Positions 1 to 9,200 are shown, counted from the stretch's first letter. The stretch is DNA of 64,000 nucleotides from Elusimicrobia bacterium GWA2_56_46 (GCA_001799575.1 MGTT01000030.1:1-64000); one strand, 5' to 3'. Notes: generated by a model not told the origin, from the sequence alone. Translations and numbers: made by a program.

Positions 1-38
1 AAGCCACAGGAGCAATACGCAGGATCACGGCAACAAAG

Positions 39-76
39 CGGACATTTCTAAATGCCGCTACTACCGGACATTTCTA
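39..76. repeat. Direct repeat CGGACATTTCTA, two copies
   Basis: The 12-mer CGGACATTTCTA occurs at 39-50 and again at 65-76, 26 bases apart, in the gap beyond the 3' end of the OPT gene. Paired copies of this kind resemble transposase-binding repeats at insertion-sequence ends, but no transposase is visible inside the window, so this is only a hint of a mobile-element end just to the left. Confidence 0.4.
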
Positions 77-127
77 TTTGCTTGCAACACCGCCCGATTT
101 CCGGTTTCTTCCGGTTTTCTTCCGGGT

Positions 128-2080
128 TTATTTAAGTACGCCGGTGGACATCAAAAGCGCGATGACGATGCCGATGATGGACTCGCCCGCGATTATACCG
201 GAACTGGCCGGGATGATATATTTCTCCGCTATGGTTTTCCAGTTTTTCTCTATGATCAGGGCTATGGCTCCGCCGATGAACATGGACAGCGAATTCCAGA
301 ACGGTATTACCATGGCCAAGCCCAGGCCCATGGCCGAAGGAATATATTTCCGGTATTTGGGCAGGGCCAGTTCGAGCATGGGGATCGCTATCCCCACGAG
401 GCCGCCGACCAGAAGTCCCAGCTTGGCGGTGGGATGCAGGGAATGGATGCCGTTGGACAGCAGCCGCGCCACTGCCGCCCAGACCTGGGCCGATGGGGCC
501 GGCCACTGGTCGGTGCCGAGCGAGGCCGCCGTGGGTACCAGAATGTAAAAGGCCGGCACCACGATCAGCGTGCCGGCGAAGATGCCGAAGAACTGTGCCA
601 GGAACTGCTGGCGCGGGTTGGCGCCCAACAGGTAGCCGCTTTTGAGGTCGGTGAGGAGGTCGGCGGTGGCGCCGGCCGCTCCGGCGGTGACCGAGGCCGT
701 CATGAGATTGGTGGTCATGTTGGACGGGGCCAGTATGCCGAAAGTGAGCTGGGTTATCTTGCCCATGGCGCCTATCGGCGTTATGTCGGATTCTCCGGTG
801 GCGCGCGCCGCGACTATCGCTAGGAAGAAGGTCAGCACGACGGCCACCAGGCCCATCCACCACGAGGTCTGGAAAGCGTAGTGCAGCACCATGATGCAGC
901 CCAGGCCGGAGACGGCGGCGCCGGTCACGAACCATGACCCGGGTACCTCGATGTGGGCCAGCGGGTCGGCCTTGGTGTCGGCGCGCTTGTGAAAAATATT
1001 GGAGAGTCCGCCGAAAGCCCTGAGGACTGTTTTCCATTGCAGAGCGAACATGAACAGTCCCGATGTGACCATGATGGCCGCGCCCGCCCAGGTGCTCCAC
1101 TGCACCACGGCCCTGTAGCCGAGTTTGGCGGTGTCTATGGCGCCGGCCTGGACGGCCCAGGGGGCCAGTACGCCGTAGTTTATTATTCCGCCCAAAAGCA
1201 GCGACCAGGACACTTTCCAGCCTATGATGGCGCCGGCCGCTATCATCATGGCGCCGACTTCGAACGAGAAAGTCCATTGTGAAAGAGGAAAGCCTTTAAG
1301 GGTGCCGGGGAAAGCGAGAGAGCCGGGCAGGGCTATCTTTTCCGGCATCCAGGCGGGTTTGCCGAACCAGGAAGCCTGGATGCCGGCATCGCGCATCCAG
1401 GCGATGGCGGCTCCGAAAGCGCCGGCTATACCGAGAGATTTGGCCTTATCCGCGGCTTCCGTGCCTTTGGCATGCAGGCTTTTTAGCGTTTCCGCGGCGG
1501 CGATGCCGCTTGGGAATTTGAGCTGCTCTATGTTTATCATCTGGCGTTTCATGGGGATGGCGATGAACACGCCCAGGGCGGCCAGAAAAATGGTCCAGAG
1601 CGTCAGTACCGTCCATGGCATATGGGTGCCGGTGATGATGAGGTAGGCCGAGATAGCGGAGACCATGGTGCCTCCGGTGGAGTAACCGGCGGAGGAGGCG
1701 GTGGACTGCATACAGTTGTTCTCAAGGATGCTCATGTCGGTCTTGAAGAGGAAAGGCAGGGCCGCCATCAGCGTTTTCCAGATGGTGTAGGAAAGGATAC
1801 AGGCTGTGATGGCTACGCCCAGGCCCCAGCCGGTCTTGAGGCCGACGTAAAGGTTGGAGAGGGACATGAAGCCGCCCAGCAGAGCGCCCATTATGACGGC
1901 GCGCAGGGTGAGCTGTTTCATGTTGTCGCCCTGGTAGACTTCGCGGTACCATTTGAGCTCTATGGCTTCGGGGGTCAGGCCGGCCACGTGCGGTGTTTCT
2001 TTGGGCTCGGTTATGAGTTCCACGCCTTCCTCGGCGCGTATCTCTTCCAAAGGCAGGTCGTCGCGTTTGTCGTCGGTCAT
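128..2080 (-). CDS. OPT family oligopeptide transporter
   Basis: This 650-residue polytopic membrane protein belongs to the OPT (oligopeptide/metal-chelate transporter, TC 2.A.67) family and probably imports small peptides or peptide-like siderophores across the inner membrane. After a soluble, acidic N-terminus of about 55 residues come many hydrophobic segments, with the family-typical NLYVGLKTGWG motif near residues 76-86. Its length is usual for prokaryotic members. The ATG at 2080 is preceded by GGGGGA about nine bases upstream. It stands alone; the tRNA-Val gene lies just upstream on the same strand. The substrate cannot be read from sequence. Confidence 0.9.
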   Translation of the reverse strand: MTDDKRDDLPLEEIRAEEGVELITEPKETPHVAGLTPEAIELKWYREVYQGDNMKQLTLRAVIMGALLGGFMSLSNLYVGLKTGWGLGVAITACILSYTIWKTLMAALPFLFKTDMSILENNCMQSTASSAGYSTGGTMVSAISAYLIITGTHMPWTVLTLWTIFLAALGVFIAIPMKRQMINIEQLKFPSGIAAAETLKSLHAKGTEAADKAKSLGIAGAFGAAIAWMRDAGIQASWFGKPAWMPEKIALPGSLAFPGTLKGFPLSQWTFSFEVGAMMIAAGAIIGWKVSWSLLLGGIINYGVLAPWAVQAGAIDTAKLGYRAVVQWSTWAGAAIMVTSGLFMFALQWKTVLRAFGGLSNIFHKRADTKADPLAHIEVPGSWFVTGAAVSGLGCIMVLHYAFQTSWWMGLVAVVLTFFLAIVAARATGESDITPIGAMGKITQLTFGILAPSNMTTNLMTASVTAGAAGATADLLTDLKSGYLLGANPRQQFLAQFFGIFAGTLIVVPAFYILVPTAASLGTDQWPAPSAQVWAAVARLLSNGIHSLHPTAKLGLLVGGLVGIAIPMLELALPKYRKYIPSAMGLGLAMVIPFWNSLSMFIGGAIALIIEKNWKTIAEKYIIPASSGIIAGESIIGIVIALLMSTGVLK

Positions 2081-2114
2081 TTGATCGGTTCCCCCATATA
2101 ATATTCGTTAAATC

Positions 2115-2189
2115 TGGTGCGCGGTACAGGATTTGAACCTGTGACATCCTCTGTGTAAGAGAGGCGCTCTACCGCTGAGCTAACCGCGC
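2115..2189 (-). tRNA. tRNA-Val (anticodon UAC)
   Basis: Read on the minus strand this folds as a complete cloverleaf: acceptor GCGCGGT pairs with ACCGCGC, the D-loop has AGCTCAGCGGTAGAGC, the anticodon stem CCTCT/AGAGG encloses loop CTTACAC (anticodon TAC, valine), and the T-arm contains GGTTCAAATCC. The 3' CCA is encoded (2115-2117). Confidence 0.97.
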
Positions 2190-2376
2190 GATGGCTCCGC
2201 ATATTCTACCAAAGAGGGGGGCGCCAAATGTTTAAATTATTGCGGTAGAAATAGCCTGGTGTCCGCCAGGGGCGTCCATTGTGTGCGAAAATAGTCCCGC
2301 CAAAAACCGCTTGTCACCGGATCCGCCGGGCGGCGGGGGCCTTAACGCGCATGGGAATTTTACTTATGGCTGCGCG

Positions 2377-2418
2377 TATAACTCCGCATAGCGGTCACAG
2401 GCTTCCAAAAAGTATCGT
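2377..2418 (+). promoter_or_regulatory. Shared box plus -10 (regulon site A)
   Basis: TATAACTCCGCATAGCG at 2377-2393 is followed 36 bases from its start by TATCGT (2413-2418). The same pair at the same spacing precedes six other genes in the window. There is no recognisable TTGACA-like -35, which suggests an activator-dependent promoter. It lies in the 391-base gap (2190-2580) upstream of the small membrane protein; apart from this site I see no other feature there. Confidence 0.55.
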
Positions 2419-2580
2419 GTAATATAAATGCGGGCCCGGGTCGTGCGTACCGGATTTGCGCCGGTTCGCGCCCGGTGATGCTGGCGCGTCGCGCTTTCTT
2501 CCGAACTCCCGGCTTTTGGGGGCGGGCGTTCCGGAAGGGGTAAAGATGCCGCTATAAACGGTATGTCGCAGGGAGGGAGT

Positions 2581-2895
2581 ATGACAAAGACAGGAAACAT
2601 GATAGAGGCGGGTATCGGTCTGGCGGCCGTCGCCGCGCTGGGGGCGTATTTTCTGTACGGGAAAAATGGCGCTCAGAACCGGGTTAAAATCGCCGGCTGG
2701 ACGCTTAAGATGAAAGGTGAGATCCTGGAGAAAGTGGAAGAGCTGAAAGAACTTAATAAGGAAGAGTACTATAGGATAGTAGACGAGGTTTCGAAGCGAT
2801 ACGCGGCTCTGGAGAAAGTCGGCGCGGAGGAACTGGGCCATTTAACGGAGGAGCTTAAGGCTGCGTGGAAACATATAAGCAGGCAGGTTGTGTGA
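2581..2895 (+). CDS. Small membrane-anchored coiled-coil protein (YtxH-like)
   Basis: This 104-residue protein has one N-terminal glycine/alanine-rich membrane segment (about residues 8-27, ending in AAVAALGAYFLYG) followed by a charged helical region likely to form a coiled coil. It resembles YtxH-type stress proteins in layout only; function is unknown. The ATG at 2581 is chosen over an in-frame ATG 18 bases earlier because GGGAGGGAG sits directly before it. A paralogue of identical length lies at 37345-37659 on the other strand. It is followed by two BON-domain genes on the same strand, and regulon site A lies upstream, suggesting an envelope-stress role. Confidence 0.75.
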   Translation: MTKTGNMIEAGIGLAAVAALGAYFLYGKNGAQNRVKIAGWTLKMKGEILEKVEELKELNKEEYYRIVDEVSKRYAALEKVGAEELGHLTEELKAAWKHISRQVV

Positions 2896-3055
2896 GTATG
2901 ACCTACACCAGCGGGAGTGTTGAGATCCAATACCTGCGGGTTAAGGCAGAGGGGCCGTGCCCAAGTGTTATATCTCAGAAGCGCCCGCCGGTCCGAAAGG
3001 CGTGAGGTGGTGTGAGCGGACTGATTCCGGCGGAACGATAAAAGGAGAACGTGTC

Positions 3056-3826
3056 ATGAAATCAATATATCCCTGGTTGATGTTTGCGGCCTCGGCGGCT
3101 CTGCTCGCGCTCAGCGCGCCCGCGAGCGCGTCCAGAATAGACAGCCGCATAGAATTGGCCGCTAAGCAGTCATATGTGTTCATGACCTACCTTAAGGGCG
3201 ATGATGTCAGGGTGGAGTCAAAGGACGGCGCAGTGACCCTGACAGGGAGCGTCTCCGCGAACTCTCATAAGTCATTGGCTAATGATACCGTAATGAACCT
3301 GCCGGGTGTTAAGAGCGTGGATAACAGGTTGGAGGTCACCGGCCCGCCCACCGCGGACTCTGACGCATGGCTCAGCGACAAATTGAAAATCTCGCTTTTA
3401 TTTCATAGAAGTTTGAGCGTAGGAAAGGCGGATGTCGAAGTCAAAGACGGCACGGTGACCCTGCGCGGCCAGGCTATAAGCCAGGAGCAGAAGGATCTGA
3501 CTACCGAGTGCGCCAGGAATGTAGACGGGGTCAAAGAAGTAAAAAATGAGATGACCGTGGCTTCGACCTTTGAAGCGGCGCCCCAAACCGCCGGTGAAAA
3601 GATAGACGACGCCTCAATTACCGCCCAGGTCAAGATGGCGTTGCTGCTCCATCGTTCGACCAGCGTTTTGAATACCACTGTAACCACTAAGAGGGGGGTG
3701 GTTACAGTGGGCGGCAAGGCCCGGAATACGGCCGAAAAGGAGCTGGTGACCAAACTTATCAGCGACATAACCGGGGTAAAGAGCGTAAAGAACAGGATGA
3801 CGGTGGAGCAGGCGTCCGCCAATTAA
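3056..3826 (+). CDS. Triple-BON-domain periplasmic protein (OsmY-like), paralogue 1
   Basis: This 256-residue exported protein carries a signal peptide (residues 1-26, ending ASAS) and three BON domains at roughly 28-95, 102-170 and 186-253, each with the V-x-S-x-D/G-G-x-V-T-L-x-G strand pattern and a closing GVKxVxN motif. BON domains bind phospholipid or envelope surfaces, and OsmY, the model member, is a periplasmic osmotic-stress chaperone. The ATG at 3056 follows AAAGGAGAAC. The next gene starts 28 bases after its stop and is a close paralogue; a third copy is at 10632. A 67-base block (3168-3234) matches 3957-4023 with one mismatch, far above the similarity of the flanks, suggesting recent gene conversion. 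Confidence 0.88.
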   Translation: MKSIYPWLMFAASAALLALSAPASASRIDSRIELAAKQSYVFMTYLKGDDVRVESKDGAVTLTGSVSANSHKSLANDTVMNLPGVKSVDNRLEVTGPPTADSDAWLSDKLKISLLFHRSLSVGKADVEVKDGTVTLRGQAISQEQKDLTTECARNVDGVKEVKNEMTVASTFEAAPQTAGEKIDDASITAQVKMALLLHRSTSVLNTTVTTKRGVVTVGGKARNTAEKELVTKLISDITGVKSVKNRMTVEQASAN

Positions 3827-3853
3827 AACAGAAACCGGAAAGGAGAAATAATT

Positions 3854-4606
3854 ATGAAAACGATACCACGGATCGCGATAGCGGCGTCGCTGCTGGCGGT
3901 CAGCGTTTCTTTATACGCGTCGGAGCTGGACAGCCGCATAGAATCGTCCGCCAGGAAGTCATATGTGTTCATGACCTACCTTAAGGGCGATGATGTCAGG
4001 GTGGAGTCAAAAGACGGCGCAGTCACGCTTACCGGGATAGTCGCCAAAAACTTCCACCAATCGTTAGCCCAGGAAACCGTAGTCGGACTTCCCGGAGTCA
4101 AGAGCGTAAAGAATATGCTGGTGGTTAAAAACTCGCTTCCCTCCGCGAACTCGGATGCGTGGCTCCGCGACAGGGTGAAGATCACTCTTATGTTCCATAA
4201 AAGCGTTAGCGCCATGAAAACTGAAGTTAAAGTTGAAGAGGGTGTGGTAACCCTGGGCGGCCAGGCCGAAAGTCAGGCGCAAAAAGAGCTTACGACCGAA
4301 TATGCCCGGGATGTCGAAGGCGTTAAAGATGTGAAAAATGAAATGACAGTGTCCATGGATTTTAAAAATGCGCCGCAGACGGCCAAAGAGAAGATCGATG
4401 ACGCTTCCATTACCGCCCAGATCAGGATGGCGCTGCTTTTTCACCGTTCGACCAGCGCCCTGACAACTTCCGTCAGCGCCGATAAAGGCGTGGTGACATT
4501 GGGAGGCAGGGCCGGGAATGACGCGGAAAAGGCCCTTGTGAGCAAACTGGTCGAAGACGTCAACGGAGTAAAAAGCGTAAAAAATCTTATGACCGTAGAC
4601 TATTGA
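3854..4606 (+). CDS. Triple-BON-domain periplasmic protein (OsmY-like), paralogue 2
   Basis: This 250-residue protein is a tandem duplicate of the gene just upstream. A signal peptide (about residues 1-22, ending SLYA) precedes three BON domains at roughly 25-90, 98-165 and 180-249, the last ending in GVKSVKNLMTV. It presumably acts in the periplasm as an OsmY-like stress protein. A GGAGAAA ribosome site lies just before the ATG. The short spacing to its neighbour and shared direction indicate co-transcription. The following 258-base gap contains regulon site G for the kinase gene. Confidence 0.88.
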   Translation: MKTIPRIAIAASLLAVSVSLYASELDSRIESSARKSYVFMTYLKGDDVRVESKDGAVTLTGIVAKNFHQSLAQETVVGLPGVKSVKNMLVVKNSLPSANSDAWLRDRVKITLMFHKSVSAMKTEVKVEEGVVTLGGQAESQAQKELTTEYARDVEGVKDVKNEMTVSMDFKNAPQTAKEKIDDASITAQIRMALLFHRSTSALTTSVSADKGVVTLGGRAGNDAEKALVSKLVEDVNGVKSVKNLMTVDY

Positions 4607-4672
4607 GCCCATTATAGGGGATCAACCCGTTAAACGTAAGTTCATCCCCGGTATTTCGGCGCGGCTATATCA

Positions 4673-4737
4673 GTAATACTACGTATAAGAGTACGTAAAG
4701 ATCCGCATTAGAAAGCAGCGGCCCCATTGGGTATAAT
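4673..4737 (+). promoter_or_regulatory. Shared two-box promoter (regulon site G)
   Basis: GTAATACTAC (4673-4682) is followed exactly 23 bases from its start by TAAAGATCCGCATTAG (4696-4711), then TATAAT (4732-4737), 36 bases from the start of the second box. Spacing matches sites C and D exactly for the first two boxes. It lies about 130 bases before the CheB-CheR-kinase gene. The second box is the most divergent of the set. Confidence 0.5.
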
Positions 4738-4864
4738 TGTCATGTGCCGGCTAAAATCGGGAATATCAGCGGTCATGATAAGGGTGTTTTAACGACAGGA
4801 TTTTATAAATAATTCTCTCCTTGCCCGGAGCGCGTCACACATTGTATAGTTATCCAGGGGGCAT

Positions 4865-7800
4865 GTGAAAAGAATTAATAAATCCGGTAATTTCCTCATA
4901 GCCGCCATCGGCGCTTCCGCCGGCGGGCTCAAGGCGTTCTCCGATCTTTTGGGCGCCCTGCCTCCCGCGCCGGGCATGGCGTTCGTGCTCGTGCCCCATC
5001 TGGCGCCCCAATACAAGAGCCAGTTGTCCGAGATCCTGGCGCGCATCACCAAACTTCCGGTCAACGAAGTCAAAAGCGGCGACAGGGTCATGCCCGACCG
5101 GATATACATCCTTCCGCCCAACCGCTCGATGCTGATAAAGGATGGGATCCTCCATCTTTCTTCATCCGGACATAAGTCCGACTGGCGCAATCCTATAGAC
5201 AGCTTCTTCCGCTCGCTGGCCGCCGACCAGGGGGAAAAGGCCGTCGGGGTTCTTTTGTCGGGAGAGGGAGAGGATGGAACAGCGGGCCTGAAAGCTATCA
5301 AGGAAAGCGGCGGAACAACTTTCGCGCAGGACGTGAGCACCGCGGCTCACCCCAGTATGCCTAATTCGGCCGCCGTCGCCGGCTGCGCGGACTTCGTGCT
5401 TTCCCCCGCGGAGATCGGAAAAAAACTCATCTCCGCCTCCGGCGGCGGACGGCTCCAAAACGGGAAAAGGCCGCGGAACAAGCCGAAGGACGAACAAGTT
5501 TTAAACAGGATTCTGGAACTCATGCGCACCGCCAAGGGCGTGGAGTTCGAGTATTATAAACAGAGCACCTTGCGCCGGCGCATACTAAGGCGCATGACGC
5601 TTAAGCTGATCCAAGAGCCTGAGATATACTTTAAAACGCTTAAAGCGGATCCCGGAGAGATCGAGCGGCTTTACAGCGATATTCTGATCTCCGTGACGTC
5701 ATTCTTCCGGGAACCTGACGCTTTCAAAGCTTTAAAGAGCGCGATCTACCCGCGCATCCTTAAAAACACGTCTTTCGGCGCGCCGATCCGCATCTGGGTC
5801 CCCGGCTGCTCCACGGGAGAAGAAGCCTATTCCCATGCCATAAACCTGGCGGAGTTCCTGGGCCCGCGGATCGCGCAGCAACCCTTCCAGATCTTCGCAA
5901 CGGATGTGAACCCCGCCGTTATAGAAAAAGCCCGCGCGGGGCTCTACGCCAAAAAGATCAGAACGGACGTTTCCCCAGAGCGGCTGCGGCGTTTTTTCGT
6001 GGAAACGAATGATGGCTACCGCATTTCGCCGGCCATCCGCGAGCGGTGCGTATTCACAGCTAAAAATCTGCTGAAGGATCCGCCTTTCATCAACCTGGAT
6101 CTGGTCAGTTGCCGCAATCTGCTCATATACCTTGGACCGGCGCTGCAGGAAAAAGCCCTGCAGATCTTCCAGTACGCCCTTAAGCCGCGGGGAGTCCTGA
6201 TGCTGGGTCATTCTGAAACCCTGGGGGATTTTTCGGATGGGTTTTCGCTTGTGAACGTAAATAAAAAAATTTTTTTTGAGAAGAACTCGGTTTCCAATGC
6301 GCCGCTGGATTTTATGAAATTCGGCCGTTTCCTTGCGCCCGCGGCCGTTTTCAAGGATTTGGGGCAGAATGGAGAAGGACAGGACAAAACGGCCCGGGAC
6401 GCGTCAGTTCTGCAGGGAGAGCTGGACAGCGTTCTGCCCGCGCGCTATGTCCCCAACGGAGTCCTGGTCAACGGCGACCTGGAGATCATCCGCTTCCTGG
6501 GGAATACTTCGGCTTATCTTCGTCCCGCGCCCGGCAGGCCGAGCATGAATCTGCGCCGCATGGCCGCCGGAGAGTTCCTGCTGGAGTTGCGGACCGCGGT
6601 ATACATGGCTAAAAAATCCGCCTGCGCCGTGCGCAAGGAGATAGCGGCGCCTTATCCGGGCGCGTCCGGGCGCATCCGGATAGAGGTTCTGCCGGTCAAG
6701 GCTTCGGATATTCATCAGGATTATTTTCTCATACTGTTCGAAGAGCAGGCTGCCGCGAAGACCGGCATGTGGAAAGCCGGCAGGGCGAAGCGGGGCGCCG
6801 AGAGCCGCCGCGTCATAGAGCTTAAGGAGGATCTGGCTGTTTCGGGAGATCAGCTCAAAGCTGTTATTGCGGAGCAGGAGTCCGCCAATATGAGGCTTCA
6901 GGTAGCCAACGAGGAGCTCCTTTCCGGCAATGAAGAACTGCAGAGCGTGAACGAGGAGTTCGAGACCGCGAAGGAAGAGCTTCAATCCACCAATGAGGAA
7001 CTGATAACGTCTACCGAGGAACTCGGGGATGCCAACCGGATATTAAACCTCGCCAATAATGATCTCTCCAACCTCTTGGCCAGTATCGACATCCCGATCC
7101 TGCTGCTGGGGCCCGATCTGGTCATTCGCCGGTTCACGCCGCCGGCGGAGAAAGTCCTGGGTATGTCACCCGACAAGATCGGGCGGTATATAGGGGACAT
7201 CAGGCTCCCGCTGCTCCTTCCCAACCTGAGGCAGCTGCTTCTGAAAGTGAGCAGGACAGGCAACGCTCAGAAGCTGGAAGTCCAGAGTACGCGCGGCCGC
7301 TGGTATTACCTTTTTCTTCGGCCTTACCGTACTGACAGGAATAAGACCGAAAAAAGCAGGATCGAAGGCGCCGTTATGGCTCTCGTGGATATTCACGACC
7401 GGAAACGCTGGGAGAAAACCCTTCTGCGGCTTGCTACTTTGGTGCGCGATTCCAACGACGCGATCATTATACGCGATCTCAAGGGCCGGATCGTAGCCTG
7501 GAACAGCGGCGCGCAGAAAATGTACGGCTACACCGATGCGGAAGCCCTGGAGAAGCGCCTTGCGCGGCTGATGCCTGAAAAGGATCGCGTCCGGATGCGG
7601 GAACTGGTTCGGATCTCGGCGTCGGGCAGGCAATCGGAGCAGATAGAAGCCCGGCGCCGCACCAGGGACGGACGGATTCTTGACGTACTGCTTACGGTCA
7701 CGGTGCTGCGCAATGAGAAACATCAGCCGGTGGAGATCGCCGCCACCGAACGGGATATCACGGAACAAAAGCGGAGCGAGCGGGAGCGCCGCAGTCTGCA

Positions 7801-8452
7801 TTTGCGCGCTATTTCCGCGCAGGAAACCGAGCGCAAACGCATCGCCCGCGAGCTTCACGACGGCGTCGGCCAGATACTTTCCGGAGTTAAATTCAGGCTG
7901 GAGGCCCTGCCCGGAGAGGCCGCCCTGAGCGAAAAGACCGCGGCACGGATCGTTAACGTCGGCGGGTTCCTGAGCCGGGCTATTGCGGAGGTCCGCCGCG
8001 TTTCGCAGAATCTGATGCCTTCCGAACTGGTGGATCTGGGCCTTGAGCCCGCCCTGCACGCGCTTTGCCGCGAGTTTAAAGGCCGTTCGGGAGTATCGGT
8101 GACGCTTCAGATCAGGCGGATCCCGGCGGGCGTGGCGCCGGAGTTCGGGTCGGCGCTTTTCCGCATTGTTCAGGAGGCGCTTAATAATGCCGGGAAACAC
8201 TCTAAGGCGGACAGCGTGACGGTGGATCTCTCCCGCAGGGGCGGGGAATTTCTCCTGAACGTAAGCGATAACGGCATCGGGTTCAGGCCGGGCGAAAAGC
8301 GGTCTTCGGGCGGCAAAGGGATCGGCCTCGGGAATATGCGGGAACGGGCGGAATTGCTGGGGGGGTCGTTTGAGTTGCAGTCGAAGCCCGGAGCCGGTAC
8401 CGTTATCCGCGTCCGTATTCCGCTGACCGGTCTTAAGGATAAAAACCTATGA
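4865..8452 (+). CDS. CheB-CheR-PAS-PAS-histidine kinase fusion
   Basis: This 1195-residue cytoplasmic sensor joins chemotaxis-type enzymes to a kinase. Residues 1-190 form a CheB methylesterase domain with Ser18 in GASAGG, PHLAP (His) and GEGEDGTAG (Asp). Residues about 205-470 form a CheR methyltransferase with the SAM-binding motif VPGCSTGEEAYS. A heptad-rich coiled coil (about 670-720, repeated NEELQS) leads to two PAS domains, a HisKA_3 domain with His998 in ARELHDGVGQ, and an ATPase domain (DNGIGF, GKGIGLGNMRER). The GTG start at 4865 has GGGGG upstream. Its stop overlaps the next gene, a NarL-type regulator, so the two are a kinase/regulator pair. No receptor, CheA or flagellar gene is nearby, so chemotaxis is unlikely. 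Confidence 0.92.
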   Translation: MKRINKSGNFLIAAIGASAGGLKAFSDLLGALPPAPGMAFVLVPHLAPQYKSQLSEILARITKLPVNEVKSGDRVMPDRIYILPPNRSMLIKDGILHLSSSGHKSDWRNPIDSFFRSLAADQGEKAVGVLLSGEGEDGTAGLKAIKESGGTTFAQDVSTAAHPSMPNSAAVAGCADFVLSPAEIGKKLISASGGGRLQNGKRPRNKPKDEQVLNRILELMRTAKGVEFEYYKQSTLRRRILRRMTLKLIQEPEIYFKTLKADPGEIERLYSDILISVTSFFREPDAFKALKSAIYPRILKNTSFGAPIRIWVPGCSTGEEAYSHAINLAEFLGPRIAQQPFQIFATDVNPAVIEKARAGLYAKKIRTDVSPERLRRFFVETNDGYRISPAIRERCVFTAKNLLKDPPFINLDLVSCRNLLIYLGPALQEKALQIFQYALKPRGVLMLGHSETLGDFSDGFSLVNVNKKIFFEKNSVSNAPLDFMKFGRFLAPAAVFKDLGQNGEGQDKTARDASVLQGELDSVLPARYVPNGVLVNGDLEIIRFLGNTSAYLRPAPGRPSMNLRRMAAGEFLLELRTAVYMAKKSACAVRKEIAAPYPGASGRIRIEVLPVKASDIHQDYFLILFEEQAAAKTGMWKAGRAKRGAESRRVIELKEDLAVSGDQLKAVIAEQESANMRLQVANEELLSGNEELQSVNEEFETAKEELQSTNEELITSTEELGDANRILNLANNDLSNLLASIDIPILLLGPDLVIRRFTPPAEKVLGMSPDKIGRYIGDIRLPLLLPNLRQLLLKVSRTGNAQKLEVQSTRGRWYYLFLRPYRTDRNKTEKSRIEGAVMALVDIHDRKRWEKTLLRLATLVRDSNDAIIIRDLKGRIVAWNSGAQKMYGYTDAEALEKRLARLMPEKDRVRMRELVRISASGRQSEQIEARRRTRDGRILDVLLTVTVLRNEKHQPVEIAATERDITEQKRSERERRSLHLRAISAQETERKRIARELHDGVGQILSGVKFRLEALPGEAALSEKTAARIVNVGGFLSRAIAEVRRVSQNLMPSELVDLGLEPALHALCREFKGRSGVSVTLQIRRIPAGVAPEFGSALFRIVQEALNNAGKHSKADSVTVDLSRRGGEFLLNVSDNGIGFRPGEKRSSGGKGIGLGNMRERAELLGGSFELQSKPGAGTVIRVRIPLTGLKDKNL

Positions 8453-9138
8453 AAAAAAATAGTCAGGCCAGGATAAAAATATTCATTGTGGATGATCATC
8501 CCGCCGTGCGCGAAGGAGTCCGTTCCTGTCTGAACGGCAATGGCGCCTTCCTGGTGGTGGGCGAGGCCGGCGACGATAAGGAAGCTTTGCGTAAACTCAG
8601 GAATGTCGGGGCCGATATCATCCTGCTGGATATTAATCTGCCCTCTTTGGACGGCGGCGAACTGGCTCGCAGGGTGCGACAGACGATCCCCGCGGCCAAG
8701 ATCATCGCTTTCAGCATATATGCCAGTCAGGAACACGTGGTCCGTATGGCCCGCTGCGGCGTCCACGGCTACGTGACGAAAGATGCTCCGATAGCCAGGC
8801 TTATGGAGGCCATACATCACGTTCACCGGGGAGGCCTCCATTTTCCTCCCGATATGACCGACGCCATCCTGTCCCCTGGGACCAAGCCCGCCGGAGAAGG
8901 CGGGGATAAAGCCCTGCTGACCGCGCGGGAGAAGGAAGTGCTGGTTCTCCTCTCCGAAGGTCTGGCCAACAAAGAGGTCGCGCGCAAACTGGGGATCAGC
9001 GTGCGTACCGCGGAGACGCACCGCGAACACGTGCTGCGTAAGCTGAATATTACCAACATCGCCGGTCTTACCAAGTACGCCATCCAGCACGGACTGACGC
9101 CGCTGGGCCCGGCAAAACCTAATAAAGCCTCTCCGTAA
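8449..9138 (+). CDS. NarL/LuxR-family response regulator 1
   Basis: This 229-residue DNA-binding regulator has an N-terminal receiver domain with the acidic pair in FIVDDHP and the phosphoacceptor Asp61 in LLDINLPSLDGGE, followed by a C-terminal LuxR helix-turn-helix (about 155-215; LTAREKEVLVLLSEG, NKEVARKLGIS). The ATG overlaps the stop of the CheB-CheR-kinase gene by four bases, so the HisKA_3 kinase there is its probable phosphodonor. Two close paralogues are at 9840 and 21502; all share the unusual REGVRS and NLPSLDGGELARR stretches, so their target sites may overlap. Confidence 0.93.
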   Translation: MKKNSQARIKIFIVDDHPAVREGVRSCLNGNGAFLVVGEAGDDKEALRKLRNVGADIILLDINLPSLDGGELARRVRQTIPAAKIIAFSIYASQEHVVRMARCGVHGYVTKDAPIARLMEAIHHVHRGGLHFPPDMTDAILSPGTKPAGEGGDKALLTAREKEVLVLLSEGLANKEVARKLGISVRTAETHREHVLRKLNITNIAGLTKYAIQHGLTPLGPAKPNKASP

Positions 9139-9159
9139 TATCCCCGTCCACGTTCCGCG

Positions 9160-9200
9160 TATAATTCCGCATTGGCAGGGCCTGCGGCATACGGTATGCT
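9160..9200 (+). promoter_or_regulatory. Shared box plus -10 (regulon site B)
   Basis: TATAATTCCGCATTGGCA (9160-9177) is followed by TATGCT (9195-9200), 35 bases from start to start, immediately upstream of the barrel gene at 9237. The first box is nearly identical to sites A, E and F. Confidence 0.55.

Noticed and set aside
132-1277. Long minus-strand reading frame of 381 residues within the OPT gene
   Set aside because: It is an out-of-frame shadow, rich in Arg/His/Gly, of the clear OPT transporter; no domain or ribosome site supports it.
7166-8200. 344-residue antisense frame within the CheB-CheR kinase
   Set aside because: It runs opposite well-defined PAS, HisKA_3 and ATPase motifs.
4865-9138. 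Chemotaxis operon
   Set aside because: CheB and CheR exist only as domains of a kinase; CheA, CheW, receptor and flagellar genes are absent.
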